Below, in pieces: positions 16,815-25,664 of a stretch of DNA of 43,902 nt (position 1 is the first letter of the stretch; each line of letters opens with the position of its first letter). The notes under the pieces are model-generated. The model had not been told where the DNA came from and did no database searches. It saw nothing but the letters and a program-made list of their open reading frames with translations. The translations under genes and the position numbers were made by a program. Origin of the DNA: Minisyncoccota bacterium (GTDB lineage: Bacteria; Patescibacteriota; Minisyncoccia; UBA6257); assembly GCA_028719125.1 (NCBI GenBank), contig JAQUKM010000001.1:30757-74658 (forward strand), in the 5' to 3' direction.

Positions 16815-18632
16815 TTATTTTTGATTTCGACCTTTTATTTTTTGCTCGCTTTGAAAAAATGACAATAGTTTTTCTATCTCCCAACTATTAATTATATCTT
16901 TTTTAGTTGCCCAGCCCCGACGGGCTTGGGCAATGCCAAAATTAATAAATCTTAACTGGCCTTGATGGTGCGAATCAGTATTAATAACCATTTTCACCCC
17001 CGATGCCACCGCTTTTCTTATATTTTTATCGTTTAAGTCCAGGCGATCAGGAAAAGCATTGATTTCTAAAGCCACTTGGTATTCTTTGGCGGCTCTTAAA
17101 ATTTTATCAAAATCTATTTGGTATTCATCGCGGCGATTAATCAACCGGCCAGTGGGATGGGAGATGATATTAGCATTGGGGTTTTTCATCGCCCTGATAA
17201 TTCTTTCAGTCATCTCGTCTTTTGCCATTTTCATCTGGGAATGAACGCCAGCAATAACATAATCCAACTGGGACAAAACTTCATTATTGATATCTAAGGA
17301 GCCGTCGTTTAAGATATTGGCTTCGCAACCATGAAGAATTTGTATTTTGTATCCTGTATTCTGTATTTTGGTATTTAATTTTTCGATTGCTTTATGCTGG
17401 GCTAATAATTGCTGTTCATCTAAACCCTTTTCTATTCTTAAAAACTTTGTATGGTCAGAAACTCCTAGGTACTCATAACCCATTTTCATCGCTACCATTG
17501 CCATTTGTTCAATTGAATTTTCTCCTCCATCCCAATCAGAATGGCAATGGAGATCCCCTCTAATCTCGTTATAGCCAATAATTTTTGGCAGTTGATGCGC
17601 TCTAGCCGCTTCTATTTCTCCGGTATTTTCCCGAAGTTCCGGCTCAATATAACTCAACCCCAACGATTTATAAATTTCCTCTTCCGTTTCTCCGCTTATC
17701 CTTTTCCATTGATATCTTATATCTTTTGATTTTTGACTTAAACTTTTGACTTTTTTGAATAAACCGTATTCGTTTAATTTTAGTCCTTTTTCCAAAGCAA
17801 TCTTTCTGGTAATGATATTATGCTCTTTAGAGCCGGTAAAATATTGGAGCGCGGCGCCAAATTCATAATCTTTAACCACGCGTAAATCAGCGTCAATGCC
17901 TAAATCAAATCTAACAGATGATTTTGTCAAGCCATAATCCCAAATTTTAATTGTTCCTTCCATATTGGTAAAAGCGTCCATTATTTTTTTAGCGCCGTGA
18001 GGATAACCCTTTTTAACCGTTGCCAAAAAATCAATATCGCCGATAGTCTCCTTTTTCCGCCTTAAAGAACCGGCTAAAGAAATCTGTTCTATTTCTTTCA
18101 GCTTCTTTAATTCCTCAATAATTTTTTCCGCGACTGATAAAGCTTCAGAAATTAAAAATCTCCCTTTTGACCTTTCCAAAAACTCAATGGCTTGTAAAAT
18201 ATTTTTTTCAGATTTTTCTCCAAAATTCTCCAATTTTCTAATTTTTCCTTCTTGAGCTGCTTTTTCCAAATCTTTCAAGTTTTTTATTTTCAAATACTCG
18301 TAGAGAGCCTTAATTGTTTTAGGCCCCAGGCCTTCCACTGACATTAACTCATCAAGGTCAACAGGAATTTTCTTTTTCTGCTCTTCAAATTCCTTGATTT
18401 TTCCAGTTTTCAAAAATTCAATAATTTTCTCAGCGATGCTTTCTCCAACGCCGGGAATATTCAGCAGTCCCTCTTTACCCTCTTTTTTATAGATTTCTTC
18501 CACGCTTTCCGCCATCGTTTCTAAACCCAAAGCCGCTTTTTGATATGCCTCTGGTTTAAAAGGAATATCATCCATTTTTAAATAAACAGCTATTTTTTTG
18601 AAGATATTGGCTAATTGAAAATTTTTATTCAT
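16815..18632 (-). CDS. polX: DNA polymerase X with PHP domain
   Basis: Family X repair polymerase with a PHP 3'-5' exonuclease domain, used in gap filling and base excision repair. Helix-hairpin-helix motifs lie at NIPGVGESIAEKI (about 58-70) and SVEGLGPKTIKAL (98-110). The polymerase metal residues are GDIDF (D199, D201) and DADLR (D248). The PHP site includes DLHCHSDWDGGENS (from 360), VSDHTKF, HGCEANIL and NTDSHH near the C-terminus. The protein carries two short low-complexity inserts, at about residues 294-309 and 420-431, encoded by DNA that looks like intergenic micro-repeats. An extended -10 lies close upstream. It is followed by the ATP-cone gene. Confidence 0.95.
   Translation of the reverse strand: MNKNFQLANIFKKIAVYLKMDDIPFKPEAYQKAALGLETMAESVEEIYKKEGKEGLLNIPGVGESIAEKIIEFLKTGKIKEFEEQKKKIPVDLDELMSVEGLGPKTIKALYEYLKIKNLKDLEKAAQEGKIRKLENFGEKSEKNILQAIEFLERSKGRFLISEALSVAEKIIEELKKLKEIEQISLAGSLRRKKETIGDIDFLATVKKGYPHGAKKIMDAFTNMEGTIKIWDYGLTKSSVRFDLGIDADLRVVKDYEFGAALQYFTGSKEHNIITRKIALEKGLKLNEYGLFKKVKSLSQKSKDIRYQWKRISGETEEEIYKSLGLSYIEPELRENTGEIEAARAHQLPKIIGYNEIRGDLHCHSDWDGGENSIEQMAMVAMKMGYEYLGVSDHTKFLRIEKGLDEQQLLAQHKAIEKLNTKIQNTGYKIQILHGCEANILNDGSLDINNEVLSQLDYVIAGVHSQMKMAKDEMTERIIRAMKNPNANIISHPTGRLINRRDEYQIDFDKILRAAKEYQVALEINAFPDRLDLNDKNIRKAVASGVKMVINTDSHHQGQLRFINFGIAQARRGWATKKDIINSWEIEKLLSFFQSEQKIKGRNQK
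17340..17375. repeat. degenerate heptamer repeat inside polX
   Basis: Four to five degenerate 7-bp units (GTATTTT, GTATCCT, GTATTCT, GTATTTT) lie in the coding sequence and encode the K-I-Q-N-T-G-Y-K-I-Q stretch between two conserved PHP segments. They match the intergenic GAATACA/TGTATTC family. Confidence 0.75.
17706..17753. repeat. low-complexity insert in polX of intergenic-repeat type
   Basis: A stretch of short, imperfect TTTTGAC/TTTTGAT units encodes about 16 extra residues (K-V-K-S-L-S-Q-K-S-K-D-I-R-Y-Q-W) between EYGLF and KRISGETEEE. In relatives of this protein these segments are normally only a few residues apart. Confidence 0.6.
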
Positions 18633-18648
18633 TTTCTTGCTGTTTTTA

Positions 18649-18654
18649 TTATAG
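18649..18654 (-). promoter_or_regulatory. extended -10 promoter of polX
   Basis: On the minus strand TGCTATAAT gives an extended -10 with TATAAT at 18649-18654. Transcription would begin about 10 nt before the polX ATG at 18632. No strong -35 is present. Confidence 0.6.
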
Positions 18655-18683
18655 CATAAAGAGGCGCCTTGTTGAGAATATCC

Positions 18684-18712
18684 TTTACAAAACAGTAAAA
18701 AATATGTAGTAT
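18684..18712 (+). promoter_or_regulatory. promoter of the DUF502 gene
   Basis: TTTACA (18684-18689), a 17-bp spacer and TAGTAT (18707-18712) precede the plus-strand gene. The start would be near 18720, leaving a leader of about 40 nt that carries a real Shine-Dalgarno sequence. Confidence 0.6.
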
Positions 18713-18758
18713 TTAGACAGCACCTTAAAAAAATTTAAAAACGAAAGGGGTGGAAGAA

Positions 18759-19376
18759 ATGAAAAGTATTTTTTGGGGAGGAATACTGTCCTTAATTATT
18801 GTAGTCATTATTGGCGTCATAATCAGCGCTGGATTAGTCTGGTTAATCTCTATAGTAAAGCCAATTATTGCCTTCTTTTTTGGTCGAGAGGTCTCAATAG
18901 CAATGCAATATCTATTCTGCTTCTTATTTGTTATTCTCTTAGCTTTAATTTTGGGGTATTTAATTAAGGCCTTGCCAAAAACCCGTTTTGTAAAGAAATA
19001 CTTAACTTTTGCCGACACTAACAAAGCTATCCAGAATAAACCAGTTGTTTTGGTAGAATTCTCGGAGGGAGTTTATCTCATTGGTATTGCCGTTGAAAAT
19101 CAAGAAATTTTAAGAGAGGATAAGGGAAAATCCGCCAAGAGAGTTTTTTTACCTTCATCGCCTGTTCCTTTTACTGGCTGGACCGTTATTGCTGAAACTG
19201 ATAAAATTATTCCAATTAATTTCCATTATCAAGAGCTATTTAGTTTAGTTTCCAGCTGGGGAAGCTTGGGGTTAAAACCAATGGTTTACTCGCCAAATAA
19301 TCAAAACTCTTCACAAAACAATAATGTCTCAACTAATAACGTCTTAACTTCCGACGGCGAAAAAACTAAAAGTTAG
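18759..19376 (+). CDS. DUF502-family membrane protein
   Basis: A membrane protein with two N-terminal transmembrane segments (about residues 8-32 and 47-70). These are followed by a conserved soluble region containing VVLVEFSEGVYLIGIAVEN and VFLPSSPVPFTGWTVIAE, which matches the DUF502 pattern. The C-terminal 30 residues are Asn/Ser-rich and likely disordered. The function of the family is unknown. I chose ATG at 18759 because AAAGGGG lies 8-9 bp upstream; a GTG at 18750 would directly abut that motif. It is one of only two genes here with a clear Shine-Dalgarno sequence. Confidence 0.82.
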   Translation: MKSIFWGGILSLIIVVIIGVIISAGLVWLISIVKPIIAFFFGREVSIAMQYLFCFLFVILLALILGYLIKALPKTRFVKKYLTFADTNKAIQNKPVVLVEFSEGVYLIGIAVENQEILREDKGKSAKRVFLPSSPVPFTGWTVIAETDKIIPINFHYQELFSLVSSWGSLGLKPMVYSPNNQNSSQNNNVSTNNVLTSDGEKTKS

Positions 19377-19387
19377 TTAATAAAAAT

Positions 19388-19441
19388 GCCATTGTTGGAG
19401 ATAACAAGTTTAATTATTATTCAACCAACAATGGCTTTTTT
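19388..19441 (+). terminator. bidirectional terminator between DUF502 gene and rpsT
   Basis: GCCATTGTTGG (19388-19398) pairs perfectly with CCAACAATGGC (19425-19435) around a 26-base loop, followed by a T run and preceded by A residues. It lies between convergent genes and can serve both. Confidence 0.8.
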
Positions 19442-19457
19442 CATTTCCTAATTTTTA

Positions 19458-19742
19458 TTATTTAGTCAGTTTCCCGGATTTAAGATTTGTTTTCAATTTT
19501 TTCATCAATCTTGATTTTTCGCGATTTACCTTGTTTTCTTCCATTAGATTAGTTTTTGCCGCTTTATCCAGCATCTTATATAAACGGCTCTCCATCTTTT
19601 TTGCTTCCTCTGTTTTACCATCTTCAATCAGCTTCAGAAATTTTTTCTTTGTTTTTTTAAAATTCTCCAATTTTTTGAAATTGGTTTTTCTTTGCTTTTG
19701 ATTTTTTTTAACAGCTTCTTTTGCGGATTTAGTGATAGGCAT
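19458..19742 (-). CDS. rpsT: 30S ribosomal protein S20
   Basis: Small basic helical protein of the 30S body. The 94-residue sequence begins MPITKSAKEAVKKNQKQRKTN and includes the typical KMLDKAAKTNLMEENKVNREKSRLMKKL segment at about residues 56-83. It follows holA on the same strand, a common pairing in bacteria. The 43-bp gap is AT-rich with no Shine-Dalgarno sequence. Confidence 0.94.
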   Translation of the reverse strand: MPITKSAKEAVKKNQKQRKTNFKKLENFKKTKKKFLKLIEDGKTEEAKKMESRLYKMLDKAAKTNLMEENKVNREKSRLMKKLKTNLKSGKLTK

Positions 19743-19785
19743 AGATTACAATAAAAAATTAAAAATTAATGAATATAGTATTGCA

Positions 19786-20721
19786 TTATCTGTGTAAAAA
19801 ATCAACTAAAAACATCTCTAAACCCATTTTTCCATCAATACTGCCTCCTTTTATTTTCCTGTCATAATCAAGAAGGGTTAAATATGTAGCTTTCAAAGTT
19901 TCCAAAGGAATCATTTTAGATAAAGGCAATAATTTCCTAAAAACATATGGGTGCATTGAACCGGGCCTGAAAGAGCTTGTTTCAATCATCAATAAATTGC
20001 GAAATTCAAAAATAATCATTTTTAAAATATATAAAGGGTGGATCCCTTGGTTTAGCAATATTTCCAAAAGCCAAAAGGCTTTTTTCTCGTCTCCTTTAAC
20101 CAAATAATCCAAAAAAACAAAAATGGCGCTTGACAGCGGTAAAAATAAATTAGCTTCAACCAATTCTTTATCCACGACCCCTTTTTTAATTAAAGACAGT
20201 TTCTTCAAAGAATGATAAATTGAACCTGTATCCGAAGCAAAGCTTACAAGTATTATTTGCCGAGCTTCTGGAGATAATTTTAAACCCAATTTTTGTTCTT
20301 CCTTCATAGTCCATTTTACTAATTCATTTTTTTCCAGCAACGAGAATTCCTTTATCCCCTCGGCTTTTTCTTTTAACCATTTTTCTAAGGAACTTTTCTG
20401 AACTTCGCCATTTTCATAAAAAATAACCATCAAATCTTTTGTTCTATCCGCTTTGTATTTTTTCAAAATATCTAAAAGGTCGTTGCGGAATTGAATATTT
20501 GTATTCTGAAAAACATTTTTTAATGTTATCAACCGACTGCCGGAAAAAAGCGTTTTAGTTTTTAGCTTTTCCTCTAAGGTAGAAATATCAGGAGGGCTCA
20601 TCGTGTTATCAGAAAAGTCATAATAAAAAATAGCGGGTGTTTTATTTTGATAAAACTCTTTAACCTGAAGAAAGTATCTTCCGGAGCGAAAAGAATCTTT
20701 GCCATAAATAAAATAAAGCAT
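19786..20721 (-). CDS. holA: DNA polymerase III delta subunit
   Basis: Delta opens the sliding clamp as part of the clamp loader. The 311-residue protein starts MLYFIYGKDSFRSGRYFLQV, the degenerate nucleotide-binding motif of delta. It shows the LFSGSRLITLKNVFQ segment near residue 58 and the C-terminal helical collar (LLEILLNQGIHPLYILKMIIFEFRNLLMI at about 221-249). Length and architecture fit HolA. An octamer array lies 8 bp upstream of its ATG. Confidence 0.88.
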   Translation of the reverse strand: MLYFIYGKDSFRSGRYFLQVKEFYQNKTPAIFYYDFSDNTMSPPDISTLEEKLKTKTLFSGSRLITLKNVFQNTNIQFRNDLLDILKKYKADRTKDLMVIFYENGEVQKSSLEKWLKEKAEGIKEFSLLEKNELVKWTMKEEQKLGLKLSPEARQIILVSFASDTGSIYHSLKKLSLIKKGVVDKELVEANLFLPLSSAIFVFLDYLVKGDEKKAFWLLEILLNQGIHPLYILKMIIFEFRNLLMIETSSFRPGSMHPYVFRKLLPLSKMIPLETLKATYLTLLDYDRKIKGGSIDGKMGLEMFLVDFLHR

Positions 20722-20729
20722 CGAACTGA

Positions 20730-20785
20730 ATTGTTACATTGTTACATTGCTACATTGTTACATTCCTGCATTGCTAAATGGTTAT
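20730..20785. repeat. octamer array upstream of holA
   Basis: About seven tandem 8-bp units (ATTGTTAC, ATTGTTAC, ATTGCTAC, ATTGTTAC, then decaying copies) fill most of the holA-mutM interval. In the holA sense the unit reads GTAACAAT. Confidence 0.9.
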
Positions 20786-20813
20786 TTGTTTATCGCTTCG
20801 GTATCAATTTTTG

Positions 20814-21647
20814 CTAATTCTGACACCTCTCGCAGTAAAAAGTGGCTCGGCCTTTTTCTAAAGTTCTTTTTATCGGCGTCCCGCAACGAGCGCATTTTTC
20901 TTGATGATAAGCTTTTAATAATTTGCCATAACCGCCCATCTCGCCTTTTATGTCCCGATACATCTCATCATTAATAGTAGAGCCCCTCAATTTTATTGCT
21001 TCTTGTAAAATTTTCTTTATCGCCTCATAAATTTCTCTTTTTTCTTTTAAAGACAACAACTTTATGTCCTTAAAAGGACTTACTTTCGCTTTCCATAAAA
21101 TTTCATTAGCATAAATATTCCCGATGCCGCTAACAACACTTTGATCCATTAAAATATTTTTAATTTTACCGCTTCTCTTTTTAGCCAAGGCTTCGTCAAA
21201 AGCTTCAAAAGTAAAATCTTTTGCCAGCGGCTCCAGACCTAATTTTTTGATTTCTTCCAAGGTCTTTATTTTTTCTGTTTTTTCCAAAATAATTTTGGCA
21301 AATTTTCTTAAATCTGAAAGCGCTAAATAAATCCCGTCGCTTAATTCCATCTTAAAATGAACATAGGGATCTTCGGCAATAAAATCATCATTGCCTACTA
21401 AAATTCTGCCTGTAAGTTTCAAATGGATTATGAGGCTCCAACCACCGCTTAAATGAAAAATTATATTTTTCCCTTCTCTAGCGACCTTCAAAATTGTTTT
21501 GCCTTCAACTATCTCCTTAAAATTTTGCTGATTAATTTCTCCTTTTAGTAACTTTGGATAATCAAACCAAACCTTTGTAATTTTTAGGCTCTTAACTTTT
21601 TTATTTAATTGGCGAACGATTGTCTCCACTTCTGGTAATTCAGGCAT
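20814..21647 (-). CDS. mutM: formamidopyrimidine-DNA glycosylase
   Basis: Bifunctional glycosylase/AP lyase that removes 8-oxoguanine and formamidopyrimidines. The mature N-terminus is P-E-L-P-E-V-E-T, with the catalytic proline exposed after Met removal, so the start must be ATG at 21647. An open frame extends 18 codons further upstream to 21701, but that extension is octamer-repeat DNA. The C-terminal zinc finger is complete: CARC, 16 residues, then CERC. The H2TH region (LMDQSVVSGIGNIYANEILW) is intact. The length is 277 residues. Confidence 0.96.
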   Translation of the reverse strand: MPELPEVETIVRQLNKKVKSLKITKVWFDYPKLLKGEINQQNFKEIVEGKTILKVAREGKNIIFHLSGGWSLIIHLKLTGRILVGNDDFIAEDPYVHFKMELSDGIYLALSDLRKFAKIILEKTEKIKTLEEIKKLGLEPLAKDFTFEAFDEALAKKRSGKIKNILMDQSVVSGIGNIYANEILWKAKVSPFKDIKLLSLKEKREIYEAIKKILQEAIKLRGSTINDEMYRDIKGEMGGYGKLLKAYHQEKCARCGTPIKRTLEKGRATFYCERCQN

Positions 21648-21663
21648 GCGGTTATAATAAATT

Positions 21664-21695
21664 TTGTTGCACTGTTTCATTGTTGCAATGCAGCA
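21664..21695. repeat. octamer array upstream of mutM
   Basis: Four 8-bp units (TTGTTGCA, CTGTTTCA, TTGTTGCA, ATGCAGCA) lie 16 bp upstream of the mutM ATG. In the gene's sense the unit reads TGCAACAA. Confidence 0.75.
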
Positions 21696-21706
21696 ATGCA
21701 TTTCTG

Positions 21707-23023
21707 TTATTGTGACGGAATATAATCAGGGTCTGTGGGTAAAGTAAAGGTGAAAATAGATCCTCTCTTTACTGCTGACTTCGCCCAAATTTTTCCACCA
21801 TGCCTTTCAATAATATTCTTTGCCAAATATAAGCCCAAACCTATACCGCTTGTCTCTTCTTTCAAGGCCTCCTTGGATCTAAAAAATTTAGTAAATAATC
21901 TCGGGAGATCTTCTGGCGATATTCCTTTTCCAGTATCCTCCACAGAAACCATAATAAAAGGTTTATTATCCATCGGCTCTATTTTAACTCTGACCTCGCC
22001 ATTTTGGATATTATATTTTATTGCATTATCAACTAAAATTTCTAAAACTAATTTGATTCTTAAAGGATCCATCACAAATGGCGCCAATTTAAATTCTGGC
22101 CGATAGAATATTAATTTAATATTATTCTTCTGAGCCATGGGCTCAAATTTAGTAAGCGTCTCCTCTATAATTTTTTCTATATCGGCCATAGCAAACTGAA
22201 AACCAAATCTTCCTTCTTCAATCTGGGCGGCACTCAATAAAGTTTCCACTGTTTTTAAACTTTCCTCTATTGCTTTCTTGCCATCATTCAAAAGTTTTTC
22301 TTGCTCTGCATTCAAAGGGCCTAATTCTTTATTAGCCAGCATTTCTAAAATCCAAGACACTCCAGAAATTGGTGTTCTCAACTGATGAGCGACAACAGTA
22401 ATAAAATCTGACTGAGTTTTCTTTAAAAGTTCTTCCTTTGTTAGATCATGAATAATTCTTAGAAATCCATAGACTTTGCCTTTTTCGTCAATAACTTTAG
22501 TGGTTACTATATCTAAAACTAATTCCTGCGGCTGGAAAAATTTTATTTTTATTTTTTCAGGATAAGTATCAATCGTTTTTTCCAAAACAACCGGCGCTAA
22601 ACTTGGAAAAATCAATTTTGTTAGAACGCCGAAACGACTATCATTGCTTAATTCTGGAGTAATAATTTTTCCAATAAGCTCTTTCTTGCTCAAGCCGAGA
22701 AATTTCTCCATTGCCTCATTCACTAAAACAATCTCAAAATTCTGAGTATAAGAAACAACTGGATCATTAATGCTGGCAATAATGGCGTTCATTTGGTTTC
22801 TTTCCACATCCAGCCGCGCAATATTGTCAACCGCGTTTATTAAAAAAACAGCAATGATAAAATAAAATGCTATCAGGCCAATACTAATAAGGAAATTTAA
22901 GGGCCGCTCAAACCAAAGAAAATTAAAAACTATTTGAACTATTAAAACAGCCCCAAAAAACCAGTAAACTAAAAGATGGGGCGAAAAAAAATGTTTTTTA
23001 AGTTTTTGAAAAAACTCTTTCAT
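21707..23023 (-). CDS. membrane PAS-domain sensor histidine kinase (orphan)
   Basis: Two transmembrane helices (about 17-37 and 42-63) with almost no external loop are followed by a PAS domain (about 78-195), then HisKA with the phospho-acceptor H213 in AHQLRTP. The HATPase_c domain has N333 in the N box, DTGKG (363-367) and GIGLGL (393-398). The architecture suggests sensing in the membrane or cytoplasm rather than outside. No response regulator is encoded in the window. It sits between polA and mutM with tiny gaps (4 bp from polA), so it is co-transcribed with DNA-repair genes. Confidence 0.92.
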   Translation of the reverse strand: MKEFFQKLKKHFFSPHLLVYWFFGAVLIVQIVFNFLWFERPLNFLISIGLIAFYFIIAVFLINAVDNIARLDVERNQMNAIIASINDPVVSYTQNFEIVLVNEAMEKFLGLSKKELIGKIITPELSNDSRFGVLTKLIFPSLAPVVLEKTIDTYPEKIKIKFFQPQELVLDIVTTKVIDEKGKVYGFLRIIHDLTKEELLKKTQSDFITVVAHQLRTPISGVSWILEMLANKELGPLNAEQEKLLNDGKKAIEESLKTVETLLSAAQIEEGRFGFQFAMADIEKIIEETLTKFEPMAQKNNIKLIFYRPEFKLAPFVMDPLRIKLVLEILVDNAIKYNIQNGEVRVKIEPMDNKPFIMVSVEDTGKGISPEDLPRLFTKFFRSKEALKEETSGIGLGLYLAKNIIERHGGKIWAKSAVKRGSIFTFTLPTDPDYIPSQ

Positions 23024-23027
23024 AAAA

Positions 23028-25664
23028 TTAAAACCCTAATGTCTTCATCTCTCCCCAATTTTTTCCTGCCCTTGCTTCCGCTTTTAACGGCAAGTCCAAC
23101 TCAACTACTGTTTCCATTATATCCTTTATCTTGGGCGCCAACTCTTCTATTATCTCAAATTTAATTTCCAATATCAACTCATCATGAATTTGGATTAATA
23201 TCTTCGCTTTTTCTCCCAAATTATAGCTAGTAATAAAATCTTGAATTTTTATCATTGCCATTTTTATGATATCTGCCGCTGATCCCTGAATAGGCATATT
23301 TAAAGCGATTCTTTCCTGCTCTTTGGCGGTTCGCCCAAAGCCGCCTAAAAAAGGCAACAATCTTTTTCGACCAAACATCGTTTGGGCATAACCTGTTTCT
23401 TTTGCTGTTTGCAAACTGGCATCTAAATAATTTTTTAATCCGGAGAATTGAGAAAAGTATCTTTCTCTAAAAATTTTTGCTTGTTCTAAAGAAATTTTTG
23501 CTGTTTCGGCAAAAGCTTTATCGCCCATTCCATAAATAATTCCAAAGTTTAAGGCCTTGGCTTGATTTCTCATCTCCGATGTCACCTCTTGTTCCGGAAT
23601 ATTGTGAATATAAGCGGCAGTCATTAAATGTATATCCTTATCCCTCTTGAATATCTCTATCATCGTCTTGTCTTGAGAAAGATAAGCGGCCACGCGCAAC
23701 TCTATTTGGGAATAATCAAAAGATACCAGGCGAAAATACTCCTCTGCAATAAACGCTTGCCTCACCTGACTCATAAAATGCCCTCCTTGAGGAATACTTT
23801 GTAAATTAGGTTTTTCTGAAGAAAGACGACCGGTTGCCGTCCCTGATTGGTTCCAAATTGTATGGATTCTTTTTGTTTGATTATTGATAAAAGCCGGGAG
23901 CGTTTTTAGAAAAGAATTTTTTAATTTCTCCAAAGCTCGGTATTTTATCAATAAAGGGACTATTGGATGTTCATTCTCTATTTTGGAAAGTTCGCTGGCA
24001 TTCGTTGAAATCTTCATTTTGCTGGTCTTTTTAAGCTTTTCTGAAGCAATTTTTAGTTCCCCAAACAAAACTGCTGATAATTGCTGATAAGAATTGATGT
24101 TAAAAACCCTGCCTGCTATTTGATAAATTTGTTTTTCTAAATCATTGATTTCTCTCTCGTTTAATTCTAAGAGTTTTCGCAAAAGTTTCTCGTCTACTAA
24201 AGCGCCGTTTTCCTCCATCAAAGAAATTACAGGTATTAAAGGTTTCTCTATTTTCTCCCAGACATTTTCTAATTGCAAAATATTTATCTTTTTCTCTATT
24301 GCTTCCCAAAGAGGAATCAATAAAGATAAAAAACTTTCAAATGAAGACACTGTTTCTTGCTTTAAAAAAAATTTTCCCAAAGAGGAAATCGTGTAATTTT
24401 TCCTATCTGGATCAAGAAGCCAAGCTAATATCTTAATATCCTCAATTAAAACTGGCGGAAATTCTTCTATCTCTTCAAAAATAATTTTAGCTTCAAAACT
24501 TATTATTTTTTTTGCCTGCCAGTCAATCTTTTCTGAAAAAAAATTATTAAAAAACCCCTTTGGCAAATAAAACAAACTCCCATCCAAAAAACTAATTCCT
24601 AAACCCTTTATTTTTCTCTCGCCCCATTTCTCGCCCTCAAAGTCTAAAAGCAAACCTACCATTTCCGCTTTTTTGGTCTTTTCAACTAATTTTTCTAACT
24701 CAGATAAATCTTTAATAGTTAACATTAATTTCTTTCCTTTATCTGGGGCTTTAATTTTCTCAACACCAAATATTTTTGGTAATAAACTTTGAAACCCTAA
24801 CTTGTTTAATAAGTCTTTTAATTTTCCTTCGTGAGGGATTTGAAACCTGGCTTCTTCTAAGTCAAAATCAAAAGGCGCTTCTTTGTCTATCATTACCAAA
24901 TGGCGGCTAAAATAAGCTTGGCCTTCAAAATCTTTCAAATTTTTAAAAACCCTTGGGGATATTTTAATTTCTGGATTGTTTGCGATAAATTCTTTTACTG
25001 AAGAACAATCCCTTAATTGCTTATAGAGATTATTCAAATTATCAAAATTTTTAATTAACTCCTCGGCAGTTTTTTCGCCAATTGAAGGCACTCCCGGCAC
25101 GTTATCTGATGGATCTCCTCTTAAAGCCTTCCAATCTCCCAATTGCTCCGGCTCTAAGTGGAATCTTTCTCTAATTTTTTCTCTGTTATAAACGATAGTA
25201 TCACGAAGCCCTTGATGAAGGGTGTAAACAAACACTTTATCGTTTACGAGCTGCAGAGTATCCAAGTCGCCAGTGACAATAAAAATTTCAACATTTTGGT
25301 CTTTTAATTTATCCACGACAGTGCCAATTAAATCATCTGCTTCATATCCTTCTTTCTCTAAAATTGGAACACCGAATTCCTTTAACAAATCCTTTATCAG
25401 TAAAACCTGTTCATAAAAATTGTCTGGCATTTTAACCCTTTTGGCTTTATATTCTTTATACTCTTGATGTCGAAAAGTCGGTGCCGCCATATCAAAAGCG
25501 GCTAAAACATAATCCGGATTTAGGTCTTTAAGCATCTTCAGGAAAATCAGCATAAACCCATAAACCCCATTAACCAAAACACCCTCAGGCGATGTTAAAG
25601 GAGGGAGGGCGTGATAAGAACGGTGTGCTAAAGCATAAGAATCTATAATGGCTAATCTTTTCAT
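23028..25664 (-). CDS. polA: DNA polymerase I
   Basis: Repair and Okazaki-fragment polymerase (878 residues). The 5'-3' nuclease domain has GYEADD (106-111), GDLDTLQL (132-139) and the RGDPSDNVPGVPSIGEKTA helix-hairpin region (182-200). The polymerase domain has motif A DYSQIELR (650-657), motif B RNQAKALNFGIIYG (699-712) and motif C with HDE at 827-829. The middle 3'-5' exonuclease domain looks inactive: a DFE remains at 341-343, but the NxxxD and YxxxD motifs are not found. The ATG at 25664 follows an AACAAT-type octamer array directly. Confidence 0.97.
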   Translation of the reverse strand: MKRLAIIDSYALAHRSYHALPPLTSPEGVLVNGVYGFMLIFLKMLKDLNPDYVLAAFDMAAPTFRHQEYKEYKAKRVKMPDNFYEQVLLIKDLLKEFGVPILEKEGYEADDLIGTVVDKLKDQNVEIFIVTGDLDTLQLVNDKVFVYTLHQGLRDTIVYNREKIRERFHLEPEQLGDWKALRGDPSDNVPGVPSIGEKTAEELIKNFDNLNNLYKQLRDCSSVKEFIANNPEIKISPRVFKNLKDFEGQAYFSRHLVMIDKEAPFDFDLEEARFQIPHEGKLKDLLNKLGFQSLLPKIFGVEKIKAPDKGKKLMLTIKDLSELEKLVEKTKKAEMVGLLLDFEGEKWGERKIKGLGISFLDGSLFYLPKGFFNNFFSEKIDWQAKKIISFEAKIIFEEIEEFPPVLIEDIKILAWLLDPDRKNYTISSLGKFFLKQETVSSFESFLSLLIPLWEAIEKKINILQLENVWEKIEKPLIPVISLMEENGALVDEKLLRKLLELNEREINDLEKQIYQIAGRVFNINSYQQLSAVLFGELKIASEKLKKTSKMKISTNASELSKIENEHPIVPLLIKYRALEKLKNSFLKTLPAFINNQTKRIHTIWNQSGTATGRLSSEKPNLQSIPQGGHFMSQVRQAFIAEEYFRLVSFDYSQIELRVAAYLSQDKTMIEIFKRDKDIHLMTAAYIHNIPEQEVTSEMRNQAKALNFGIIYGMGDKAFAETAKISLEQAKIFRERYFSQFSGLKNYLDASLQTAKETGYAQTMFGRKRLLPFLGGFGRTAKEQERIALNMPIQGSAADIIKMAMIKIQDFITSYNLGEKAKILIQIHDELILEIKFEIIEELAPKIKDIMETVVELDLPLKAEARAGKNWGEMKTLGF

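Noticed and set aside
21648-21701. 18-codon N-terminal extension of mutM
   Set aside because: MutM must begin with Met-Pro-Glu because the N-terminal proline is catalytic; the extension is octamer-repeat DNA.
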